From Intestinibacillus sp964580155 (GTDB lineage Bacteria > Bacillota > Clostridia > Oscillospirales > Butyricicoccaceae), in NCBI GenBank assembly GCA_964580155.1, contig CAZOJP010000038.1:1-19905 (forward strand): a stretch of 19,905 nucleotides of DNA. Reading direction: 5' to 3'. This document shows, in pieces, positions 13,868 to 19,905 of this stretch. Made by a program: the position numbers and the translations under genes. The first letter of the stretch is position 1, and each line of letters opens with the position of its first letter. The notes under the pieces are model-generated. The model was not told the DNA's origin and did no database searches. It worked only from the letters and a program-made list of their open reading frames with translations.

Positions 13868-14392
13868 ATGCAGGATTTTCAAAACGCGTTTGCGCGCTTT
13901 CTCGCCCTGTGCGAGCACGATCTGTCCGCGCCGTTTGTGTGCACGCGCGACGCGCTCGTCGAGGGGCGGTGGACACCGCTTTACGCGCAGTTCACGCTGG
14001 AAACCGAACGCAAGGTTTTCGGCATCATGTCCACGGGAAACTTCACGCACAGCCACGAGCACTGCCTTTTTTTGCCCGCAGAGCAGCTGGACGAGGCCGC
14101 GCTGGACGAGCTGCTCGGCTACATCCGCACGGTGCGCGACAGCCGCGTGCTGCCTGACAGCGCGCACGAGTTTTCGCTCGTGTCGCTCGTGCTGGTGTGC
14201 GGCGGCGCGCCCGATCGCGCGGTCGTAAAGCGCATTAAAAAGCTCGATGAGGACGTGCAGTACCGCGCGCCGCAGGGCGGCTGGTCGTCCGTGCGCGTCG
14301 CGCTCGTCGATCTGGAGGGGCGCAAAATGTACGCAAACCGCGCGGGCCTTGCGCTCGCCTCCCGCATGAAGGACGCGCTGCACAAGCTGTGA
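13868..14392 (+). CDS. Unrecognised 174-residue cytoplasmic protein
   Basis: I do not recognise a family. The protein is soluble, mixed alpha/beta in appearance, with no signal peptide or membrane helix. Visible segments are RWTPLYAQFTLETERKVFG, GNFTHSHEHCLFLP, a central hydrophobic strand region FSLVSLVLVCGG, and KRIKKLDEDVQYRAPQGGWSSVRVALVDL near the C-terminus. The HSHEHC cluster could bind a metal, but it need not. Its ribosome binding site AAGGAG overlaps the stop codon of the nucleotidyltransferase gene, so the pair is translationally coupled and probably functionally linked. No terminator hairpin follows before the secG promoter. Confidence 0.8.
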   Translation: MQDFQNAFARFLALCEHDLSAPFVCTRDALVEGRWTPLYAQFTLETERKVFGIMSTGNFTHSHEHCLFLPAEQLDEAALDELLGYIRTVRDSRVLPDSAHEFSLVSLVLVCGGAPDRAVVKRIKKLDEDVQYRAPQGGWSSVRVALVDLEGRKMYANRAGLALASRMKDALHKL

Positions 14393-14438
14393 GCGCGCAC
14401 AAAACACGCAAAATATCGGGGAAATTCACTTTTTTCGC

Positions 14439-14467
14439 TTGCAAAGCGCGCAGGCTTGTGCTATGAT
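14439..14467 (+). promoter_or_regulatory. Promoter of secG
   Basis: TTGCAA (14439-14444) and TATGAT (14462-14467) are separated by 17 bases. The transcript would begin near 14474 with a leader of about 78 bases. Confidence 0.8.
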
Positions 14468-14484
14468 GATTCATGCGTAATCAG

Positions 14485-14505
14485 CGCTCAAAGCACCTTT
14501 GGGCG
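14485..14505 (+). other. Hairpin in the secG mRNA leader
   Basis: CGCTCAAAG and CTTTGGGCG pair over nine bases (one G-U) around a three-base loop, about ten bases from the predicted 5' end. No T-run follows, so it is not a terminator. A 5' stabilising stem-loop is the simplest reading. Confidence 0.5.
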
Positions 14506-14551
14506 ATTAATCGAATTTTGATAAGTCTAAACTAGTGGAGGATCAATCGTT

Positions 14552-14785
14552 ATGGAAACCGTGAAATTTGCACTTTCGATCGTGGAAGTGATCGCAAGCA
14601 TCTTCCTCATCGTCACCATCCTGCTCCAGCCGAGCAAGCAGCAGGGTCTGGGCGCGATTGAGGGCGGCGCGGACACCTTCTTCGGCACCACCAAGGCGCG
14701 CGGCCTGGAAGCGGTGCTTGCCAGAATTTCCACCGTCGTCGCCATTGCGTTCGTCGCAATCGCGATCGCGCTGAATATTCTGTAA
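14552..14785 (+). CDS. secG: Preprotein translocase subunit SecG
   Basis: This 77-residue membrane protein is the small accessory subunit of the SecYEG channel. It has the expected pattern: a first membrane helix (about residues 6-25, ending ILLQPSKQQGLGAI), the conserved glycine-rich GGADTFFG loop with TKARGLEAVLARIS, and a second helix (about 57-76). Length is normal. GGAGG lies about ten bases before the ATG. In many Firmicutes secG precedes rnr and smpB; here it is followed after a single base by an unrelated small membrane protein and then a terminator. Confidence 0.95.
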   Translation: METVKFALSIVEVIASIFLIVTILLQPSKQQGLGAIEGGADTFFGTTKARGLEAVLARISTVVAIAFVAIAIALNIL

Positions 14786-14786
14786 C

Positions 14787-15017
14787 ATGCTGCAATATGT
14801 GCTGCTCGCGGTGTTTGCCGCGTGCGCGGTTTTGTGCTTTGTCGCGCGCCTGCGCGTGGGCATGCTCGAGGGCGCGGTGGCGCGTGCGCGCGCAGACGAA
14901 GCGGACGTGGCCTTGCAGCGCGCGCGATGGGAGCGCATCGCACGGACGAGTGCGATTTTTGCGGCGGCGGCGCTGCTCCTGTGCATCGCGGTCGGCGTAC
15001 GCGCCAAAATGAGCTGA
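14787..15017 (+). CDS. Small two-helix membrane protein coupled to secG
   Basis: I do not recognise this 76-residue protein. It has a first membrane helix (about residues 3-21), a charged amphipathic helical linker (RVGMLEGAVARARADEADVALQ region, about 22-52) and a second membrane helix (about 53-70). It starts one base after the secG stop codon (TAACATG) with no Shine-Dalgarno site, so translation should depend on ribosomes finishing secG. That arrangement usually keeps two products in fixed proportion. The shape resembles SecG itself or a small translocase-associated protein, but there is no sequence evidence for that role. The shared terminator follows two bases after its stop. Confidence 0.75.
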   Translation: MLQYVLLAVFAACAVLCFVARLRVGMLEGAVARARADEADVALQRARWERIARTSAIFAAAALLLCIAVGVRAKMS

Positions 15018-15018
15018 C

Positions 15019-15053
15019 AAAACCCCCTGAACCATCGGTTCAGGGGGGTTTTT
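15019..15053 (+). terminator. Terminator between convergent secG and sleC units
   Basis: CCCCCTGAACC (15023-15033) and GGTTCAGGGGG (15037-15047) form a perfect 11-base stem with a three-base loop, followed by T5. The preceding A4 allows it to serve the minus-strand sleC-like gene as well, whose stop lies four bases to the right. Confidence 0.9.
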
Positions 15054-15056
15054 GCG

Positions 15057-16298
15057 TCATGCGAGCTTTTGCACCGCGACATATACGTCGGAAATCTTGT
15101 ACCAGGTGGGGAAGTTGACCTGCCCTGTGACCGGCAGATCAAAAACGCGCTGGAACACCCGCACCGCCTCCGCGGTCGCGTCGCCGTACACGCCGTCCGC
15201 CGTCAGCGTGCCGATGAGCGGATAGTTCTTCGCGATCGCGCTGAGCTGCTGCTGAATCGTGCGCACCGCGTCGCCGGTCGAGCCGATGCCGAGCACCTCG
15301 CCGGGGAAGGACAGCGGAATGCCCTCGACCTTTTCCGCCTGCCGCAGCTGGATGTCATATCCATAGTAATTGCGCAGGATTTGCAGCGCCGTCATGCCTT
15401 GGCTTGCAAGCTCCTGCGAGCCCCACTGGCTCAGCCAGCCCTCGCGCACCACCCTGCGCCCGTCGGAATACTGCGTGAAAAGCGGCTGCTCCACGTCGGG
15501 TCTGCCGATATAGGTGGTGAAAATCTCGTCTACAATCTCGGAAATTTCGCGGAAAATGTTGCGGCCGTAGGTAAACGCCTGATCGAACGCGGTGGAATTT
15601 GTCACCGTGAAATCATAGCCCTTGCCGCGGTACCATTCGGTGTAGACGCGGTTGAGCGTGAAGGACAAAATCGCGTGGATGTTGGCCTTGAGCGCCTCGA
15701 CCGGCCACGTCGTGTAAATTTCGCTCGACGCGACGTTTTTGATATAATCCTTGAAGCCCACGGTGTAGTTGGGCGCGGTCTGGTCATCCGGACGGCCTGC
15801 GTGCACCACGATGAACTCCGGCACGACGGGCTTTGGCAGCACGACCAGATGGGTCGGGGTCATGGGCTTGATTTCGGCCTCGGGGATTTTGGGCGGAAAA
15901 TCGCCCCACAGGGTCGGATAGGGGATGTCGATGATCTGATAGGCCGGCCGCAGCGCGACGTTTTGGATCGCGACCGAGTCGGGATAGACCTGCACGTTGT
16001 TGATGACGGCCTGCTGCGCGCCCTCGCGCGTGACCTGGAGCGTATATTCGTTGAACGGGCGCGGCTGGTCGGGCGACATGGAGTAATCAAGCGGCGGCGC
16101 GGGCAGGCTGACCGGCGGCAGCTGCCCCGAGGCATCGGTCGTCAGCTCTTCGAGCGTCATATCCTGCGACGCGTCATAGATGCGCACGGTCGCGCCTTCG
16201 GCGGGCTGTGCGACGGTGCCGAGGAAGGCATTGACCTGCAGCGTGCCCACGCCGCCTGTTGAATTTTGTTCCGATGCTGCAAAAACACGGTATCTCAT
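15057..16298 (-). CDS. sleC: SleC-like spore cortex-lytic enzyme precursor
   Basis: This 413-residue protein has the architecture of SleC, the clostridial lytic transglycosylase that degrades spore cortex after Csp proteases remove its propeptide. Residues 18-118 form a beta-rich region like carboxypeptidase regulatory domains (GTLQVNAFLG, GATVRIYDA). Residues 119-165 are a proline-rich linker where the pro/mature boundary is likely. Residues 185-320 are a SpoIID-like domain: TTWPVEALKAN with putative catalytic Glu201, then NSTAFDQAFTYG and LSQWGSQELASQGMTALQIL. Residues 333-413 are a PG_binding_1 domain (GSTGDAVRTIQQQL, DGVYGDATAEAVRVFQ). Length is close to known SleC. I use the ATG at 16298 with AGAGGTG upstream; the open frame extends into the preceding gene but that part is out-of-frame shadow. 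It lies 14 bases after two Csp-like proteases, as in the csp-sleC locus of C. perfringens. No Sec signal is seen. Confidence 0.82.
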   Translation of the reverse strand: MRYRVFAASEQNSTGGVGTLQVNAFLGTVAQPAEGATVRIYDASQDMTLEELTTDASGQLPPVSLPAPPLDYSMSPDQPRPFNEYTLQVTREGAQQAVINNVQVYPDSVAIQNVALRPAYQIIDIPYPTLWGDFPPKIPEAEIKPMTPTHLVVLPKPVVPEFIVVHAGRPDDQTAPNYTVGFKDYIKNVASSEIYTTWPVEALKANIHAILSFTLNRVYTEWYRGKGYDFTVTNSTAFDQAFTYGRNIFREISEIVDEIFTTYIGRPDVEQPLFTQYSDGRRVVREGWLSQWGSQELASQGMTALQILRNYYGYDIQLRQAEKVEGIPLSFPGEVLGIGSTGDAVRTIQQQLSAIAKNYPLIGTLTADGVYGDATAEAVRVFQRVFDLPVTGQVNFPTWYKISDVYVAVQKLA

Positions 16299-16312
16299 TG
16301 TAAAAGCACCTC

Positions 16313-18040
16313 TTATGGCTGATAATTGACGTTGAATTCTTTGAGTGCGGTAAATGCGCCGAACAGATCGAGCTTGCCGTAGCCCCATTTCACGTTGGGG
16401 TATTCCATGCCCTCCGCGCGGTCGCAGCCCGCGATGAGCATGGTGCGCACGAAGTGGCCGTCCATTGCAGGCTCGTTTCCGTCGATGAGGCCCCATTCGA
16501 GCGCCAGCGCGCACGCGCCTGCGGTGATTGCCGCCGCCACGCTCGTGCCGGACAGCGTGCCCGGCCCTGTGGGATAGACGCCGCGCACGTTGACACCGGG
16601 CGCGACAAAATCGGGCGACATTTGCGGCACGCGCGTCGGCCCCCACGAGGAAGATACGAACAGGCTGCCGTCTACGCTGTTATATGCGCCTGTCGTGATG
16701 CTGCGGTTGGAGGTAGCGGGCGATACAATGGTGTTTTCCGGCACAGGGCGCAAAAAATCTACGTTGGGGCTGATCTGCCCTTCGACCGGCATCCACGCGT
16801 AATAATCTCCGCTGACGATGGCGTCGCCAAAGAGCTTGATTTCCCAGATGCCGTTCGTCGCGTCACGGAATTTGAGGAAGATGATGGTGTCAATGTCGCG
16901 GTAATATTCCACCGTGACAACGGACTGCTCGAAGATAAATTTCCCGTCATAGACGGAACCCGTGCGAAACGGCACGCGGGGCACCACCTCTCCTGTGGGC
17001 GAGGTGACGCTCACCGCCAGCCTGTCATATGCGTTTCCGAGCAGCAGTACCGTGAAGGACGTGCTCTCATCCCCCACGCGGATGTTGACGGTGTCCGTGA
17101 CACCGGTGCGCGCAAGATTCCCCTGCGTATGGTGCTTGAGGTTGCTCTCGTTGCCTGCTGCCGTGACGAACACATAGCCCGGCCGCTGGGACATGAACGA
17201 AATATAGTCCTCAAACAGCGAGGTGCCGTTGTGTGAGCTCAGGTTTGTGCCCATGCTGATGAGTATGACCACGGGCATGTTGAGCTCGCCGGCGCGCTCG
17301 AGAACGTATCGGATGCCGAGCAGGTAGTCGGTCGATTCATAGAGATTGGGGTTGTCGGCCGGCAGCAGTAGCTTTTCGATGTAATAGGGATGTGCGCGCC
17401 GCAGCTTGACGACCATGAGCGATGCGTTCGGCGCTGCGCCGCGGGTATCGGTTTGCTCGCCGCTCGCCGCGGCCGAGGCGAGGAACGTGCCGTGTCCGTC
17501 CGTATCACGTGAGGGCACGAGCGCCAAAGGGTCGGGGGATTCGAGCGCGCGGTCCAGATCCTCGTTTGTGTAGCACGAGCCGAAGTACACGTCCTCGGAC
17601 CGCGGCCCGTCGGCCGTCTGATCCCACAGCCGCAAAATCCGGCTTTTGCCCTCCGGCGTGCGAAATGCGGGGTTTTGATAGTCGATGCCGGTGTCGATGA
17701 TGCCGATGACCACGCCCTTTCCCGTTAAATCGAGGTAGGGCTGGCTCACCACCTGCGTGATGCCCGCGTCATAATTGCTCCGCGCGTCCATGGGGGACAG
17801 AATATGCGGATAAAAGCCGATAAAGTCGTTGCCGAGCTCACGAAAGACCGATTCGATGTTGGCCTGATTGGTATAAACCGGCACATAGCCGTTGGCAAGC
17901 TCGGTGCCCACGCGCAGGTAGGGGCGCGCGGCGGCATATAGCTGAAACCGCCTGGAATTGATCACATTAAAGTCGACGGTCGAGGGCAGCGCGACAAACT
18001 CTGCGAGCGACAGCCCCTCTTCGTTTACAGTCTGGTCCAT
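16313..18040 (-). CDS. Csp-like subtilisin (S8) protease, second of the pair
   Basis: This 575-residue S8 protease has the complete catalytic triad: Asp116 in IGIIDTGIDY, His183 in DTDGHGTFLA and Ser500 in LSGTSVAAA, plus oxyanion Asn297 in AAGNES. The usual GTSMAAP motif is changed to GTSVAAA. Between the Asn and Ser lies a roughly 150-residue insert (about 310-460) matching the jelly-roll domain of CspB-type germination proteases. The N-terminal 100 residues look like an intramolecular propeptide. There is no signal peptide, as expected for proteins packaged into spores. The start codon lies inside the end of the preceding protease gene (16-base overlap) with GGAG nine bases upstream. Csp proteases activate pro-SleC during germination, and the SleC-like gene follows directly. 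Vegetative intracellular S8 proteases are an alternative, less likely given the context. Confidence 0.85.
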   Translation of the reverse strand: MDQTVNEEGLSLAEFVALPSTVDFNVINSRRFQLYAAARPYLRVGTELANGYVPVYTNQANIESVFRELGNDFIGFYPHILSPMDARSNYDAGITQVVSQPYLDLTGKGVVIGIIDTGIDYQNPAFRTPEGKSRILRLWDQTADGPRSEDVYFGSCYTNEDLDRALESPDPLALVPSRDTDGHGTFLASAAASGEQTDTRGAAPNASLMVVKLRRAHPYYIEKLLLPADNPNLYESTDYLLGIRYVLERAGELNMPVVILISMGTNLSSHNGTSLFEDYISFMSQRPGYVFVTAAGNESNLKHHTQGNLARTGVTDTVNIRVGDESTSFTVLLLGNAYDRLAVSVTSPTGEVVPRVPFRTGSVYDGKFIFEQSVVTVEYYRDIDTIIFLKFRDATNGIWEIKLFGDAIVSGDYYAWMPVEGQISPNVDFLRPVPENTIVSPATSNRSITTGAYNSVDGSLFVSSSWGPTRVPQMSPDFVAPGVNVRGVYPTGPGTLSGTSVAAAITAGACALALEWGLIDGNEPAMDGHFVRTMLIAGCDRAEGMEYPNVKWGYGKLDLFGAFTALKEFNVNYQP

Positions 18041-19731
18041 AGTTCATAGCTCCCCAACTGATAGTCCACAAGTGCGTTCATCGTGTTCTCCAGGCACAGT
18101 GTGCCGTAGCCGTAGTACGGGTTCGGATAGCTGGTGCCCATACTGCGCCGCGCGCCGAAGCGCAAAAAAGCCCGGACGCGCTCGCCGTACAGGAACGGAT
18201 CGTTGCCCTGCACGACGCCCCACTGCAGCATGAGCGCCACCGCGCCCGTGACAAAGGGCGCCGCCATGCTGGTGCCCGTGAAGGCCGCATAGCCGCCGCC
18301 TGCCGCAGCGCTGACGATGTTCACCGCGGGCGCGGCGAGATCCGGACAGGGCAGCGCGGGGTTTGCGTGGCCGCGCCCGGAAAAATCCGCGATGCTGCCC
18401 ACGCGGCTTTGGTATCCCGCGACGCACACGATGCGCGCCGCGGTCGAGGGAATGGTCAGGGTGGCAAGCTCGGAGGCGACCGGAAAAAAGGTCTTGGACG
18501 TGACCTCCTCAAGCGTGGGCAGCCACATATGAAACATCCCCGACACAATGCGCTCCGCGCGCAGCCGAACCTTCCACAGCCCCGCGCTCAGCACGTTTTC
18601 TCCGGTCGCCTGCACCTCGACGCGCAGCTCCTGCTGGACTGTATACCGGCTGGGCTGCCCGTAGGAAATCGTCGCGATAAAGTTCGTTTCGCGCACGGTC
18701 TTGATTTGACTTTCCGGCCCGACAATGCCCGAGGATTTGCCGTTCGGGAAGATCACCTCAATCGTGAACGCATCTGCAAACTGCTTCCAAAGCGACACAA
18801 AAAAGCCGCTCAGGCCGTTTGACGTGAAAAAATCCACGTCGCGCGTTTCGCCTGTCGCAATCGCGCCCTCATAGTGGTGTCCGGCCGAGCCCTCGTTGCC
18901 GGTCGGCACAACGAACACGCTTTTCCAGCGCGCGGACACGTCGGATAAGTAGGTTTCAAACACGCTGTCGCCCAGATGCGAGCCGTCGTTCATGCCCATG
19001 CTGAGATTGAGGACGACCGGCAGACCGAGCTGCTCTGCGTGGTCGACGACGTATTTGACCGCGCGCATCACCTCGGTCGTGCGCGCAAACGAGGCAAAGC
19101 CGCGCATGCCGAGCTTTACGACAATCAGCAAGGCTTCGGGCGCAATGCCCAGCGTTTCCGGATGGGTGCTGCCGCCGGCGGCGATGCCCGCGACCGCGGT
19201 GCCGTGCCCGTTTGTGTCGCGCGAGGGCACAAGGTCATATGGCGCGTCCTGCGCGAGCGCCGCGTTGAGCTGCTCGTTTGTGTATTCCGTGCCGCCGAAA
19301 AAGCCCGCGGGCGGCGCGCCCTCGATGGTCTGATCCCACAGATAGAGCACGCGGCTTGTGCCGTCCGGACGGCGAAAATCCGGATGCGTGTAGTCAATGC
19401 CCGAATCAATGATGCCAATTACAACCCCCTGGCCGGTCAGTCCGTAGGTGACGGAATCCTTGACGTTCATGATGCAGCTTGCGGACAAATCAAAGAGCGA
19501 CTCGATGGACAGCCGCCGCGGCAGCTCGATGTGCTCGATTTCCGGATAGTTTAGCAGCTCCACGACCGCAGAGCGTGCGATTGTGAGAATGGCATAGCCG
19601 TAATAGAGCACCTCAACCTCCGCACCGACCGCCCGACCGACCGCCTCGAGATCGCCGTGGTATTTGACGATGACCTCCCATAGGCGTGGATCGCGCTGCA
19701 GAAAATCACTGATCCAGATGTCCTCCGCCAT
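18025..19731 (-). CDS. Csp-like subtilisin (S8) protease, first of the pair
   Basis: This 568-residue protease heads the cluster. Residues 1-90 form a propeptide-like region (LLNYPEIEHIELPRRL near its end). The catalytic domain has Asp109 in IGIIDSGIDY, His176 in DTNGHGTAVAG, oxyanion Asn279 in PTGNEG and Ser488 in TGTSMAAPFVTG, so the triad is intact. A long insert between Asn and Ser (about 290-440) corresponds to the Csp jelly-roll domain. No signal peptide is present. An AGGAGG site lies ten bases before the ATG. It resembles CspB more than its neighbour does at the Ser motif (canonical GTSMAAP), but pairing individual genes with CspA, B or C cannot be done by eye. It is the likely processing protease for the SleC-like protein. 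Confidence 0.87.
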   Translation of the reverse strand: MAEDIWISDFLQRDPRLWEVIVKYHGDLEAVGRAVGAEVEVLYYGYAILTIARSAVVELLNYPEIEHIELPRRLSIESLFDLSASCIMNVKDSVTYGLTGQGVVIGIIDSGIDYTHPDFRRPDGTSRVLYLWDQTIEGAPPAGFFGGTEYTNEQLNAALAQDAPYDLVPSRDTNGHGTAVAGIAAGGSTHPETLGIAPEALLIVVKLGMRGFASFARTTEVMRAVKYVVDHAEQLGLPVVLNLSMGMNDGSHLGDSVFETYLSDVSARWKSVFVVPTGNEGSAGHHYEGAIATGETRDVDFFTSNGLSGFFVSLWKQFADAFTIEVIFPNGKSSGIVGPESQIKTVRETNFIATISYGQPSRYTVQQELRVEVQATGENVLSAGLWKVRLRAERIVSGMFHMWLPTLEEVTSKTFFPVASELATLTIPSTAARIVCVAGYQSRVGSIADFSGRGHANPALPCPDLAAPAVNIVSAAAGGGYAAFTGTSMAAPFVTGAVALMLQWGVVQGNDPFLYGERVRAFLRFGARRSMGTSYPNPYYGYGTLCLENTMNALVDYQLGSYELWTRL

Positions 19732-19756
19732 ATGTTAGTCTCCTCCTTTCGCCCAT

Positions 19757-19782
19757 GCACACAGGCCGATGCGTCTGTGTGC
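19757..19782 (-). other. Hairpin upstream of the csp-sleC cluster
   Basis: GCACACAG (19757-19764) and CTGTGTGC (19775-19782) are perfect complements around a ten-base loop, just upstream of the AGGAGG of the first protease gene. There is no T-run. It could be a 5' leader stem or a binding site for a sporulation regulator. I could not assign a convincing sporulation sigma-factor promoter nearby. Confidence 0.5.
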
Positions 19783-19850
19783 TCAATAGCAGTCTACGCG
19801 CAGGGCGGGCGCGCCGTGCTTGTTTTGCTTGCGTTCCACACCGCACCCTG

Positions 19851-19880
19851 TGGTATACTATTCGCAAGCGAATAGCATAC
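19851..19880 (+). promoter_or_regulatory. Rightward extended -10 element overlapped by a dyad operator
   Basis: GTATACTATTCGC (19853-19865) and GCGAATAGCATAC (19868-19880) form a 13-base inverted repeat with one mismatch and a two-base centre. The left arm contains TATACT (19854-19859), TG-extended as TGGTATACT, which fits a rightward promoter. A repressor on the dyad would cover the -10 box and start site. The controlled gene lies beyond the window. The symmetry and size suit a MarR-type or similar dimeric winged-helix repressor, which is an inference. Confidence 0.6.
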
Positions 19881-19905
19881 GGCTATTTAAAAATTACACC
19901 ATATC

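Noticed and set aside
16299..16646. N-terminal extension of the SleC-like frame
   Set aside because: The extra 116 residues are low-complexity Arg-rich shadow of the protease gene; a good ribosome binding site supports the ATG at 16298.

Overview
The window looks like chromosomal DNA from an endospore-forming, high-GC member of the Clostridia, probably an Oscillospirales-type gut anaerobe. That placement is my inference. It rests on a GlpP-type antiterminator, Firmicutes-style Shine-Dalgarno sites, TTGNNN/TATAAT promoters, an LCP protein, and a spore-germination protease cluster. There are 18 protein-coding genes I support, one of which is cut by a 100-base run of N. I saw no tRNA, rRNA, CRISPR array or intact mobile element.

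Region 1 (about 1-7230) concerns glycerol-3-phosphate (G3P) and glycerophosphodiester metabolism. glpP comes first. It is followed by a promoter and a long terminator-like hairpin that GlpP would be expected to control. Next is a tightly overlapping trio: a GlpA-like FAD oxidoreductase with a C-terminal [2Fe-2S] domain, a pyridine-nucleotide/FAD oxidoreductase, and a DUF1667 Cys protein. A 37-codon gene with its own promoter and terminator follows. Two divergent glycerophosphodiesterase-family genes come after that, one canonical on the minus strand and one degenerate on the plus strand, then a threonine-aldolase-type PLP enzyme. The canonical phosphodiesterase would release G3P, which the trio would oxidise.

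Region 2 (7231-12657) starts with an AT-rich intergenic stretch and a membrane Cache/GGDEF diguanylate cyclase whose 3' end is lost in the assembly gap. On the minus strand follow inorganic pyrophosphatase, an LCP-family cell-wall ligase, and pyruvate kinase. Pyruvate kinase and the LCP gene share a transcript that ends at a bidirectional hairpin.

Region 3 (12658-15053) reads rightward from a strong promoter divergent from pyk. It holds a sugar-phosphate nucleotidyltransferase with an unrecognised 174-residue partner, then secG with a one-base-spaced gene for a 76-residue membrane protein.

Region 4 (15057-19731, minus strand) is the most distinctive part. Two tandem subtilisin-like proteases of Csp architecture, both with intact catalytic triads, are followed by a SleC-like cortex-lytic enzyme (SpoIID-type domain plus peptidoglycan-binding domain). 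This matches the known csp-sleC germination arrangement, but with two proteases and no obvious pseudoprotease. The right edge carries a near-perfect 13-bp dyad over a rightward extended -10 element, probably the operator of a regulator gene that starts outside the window.
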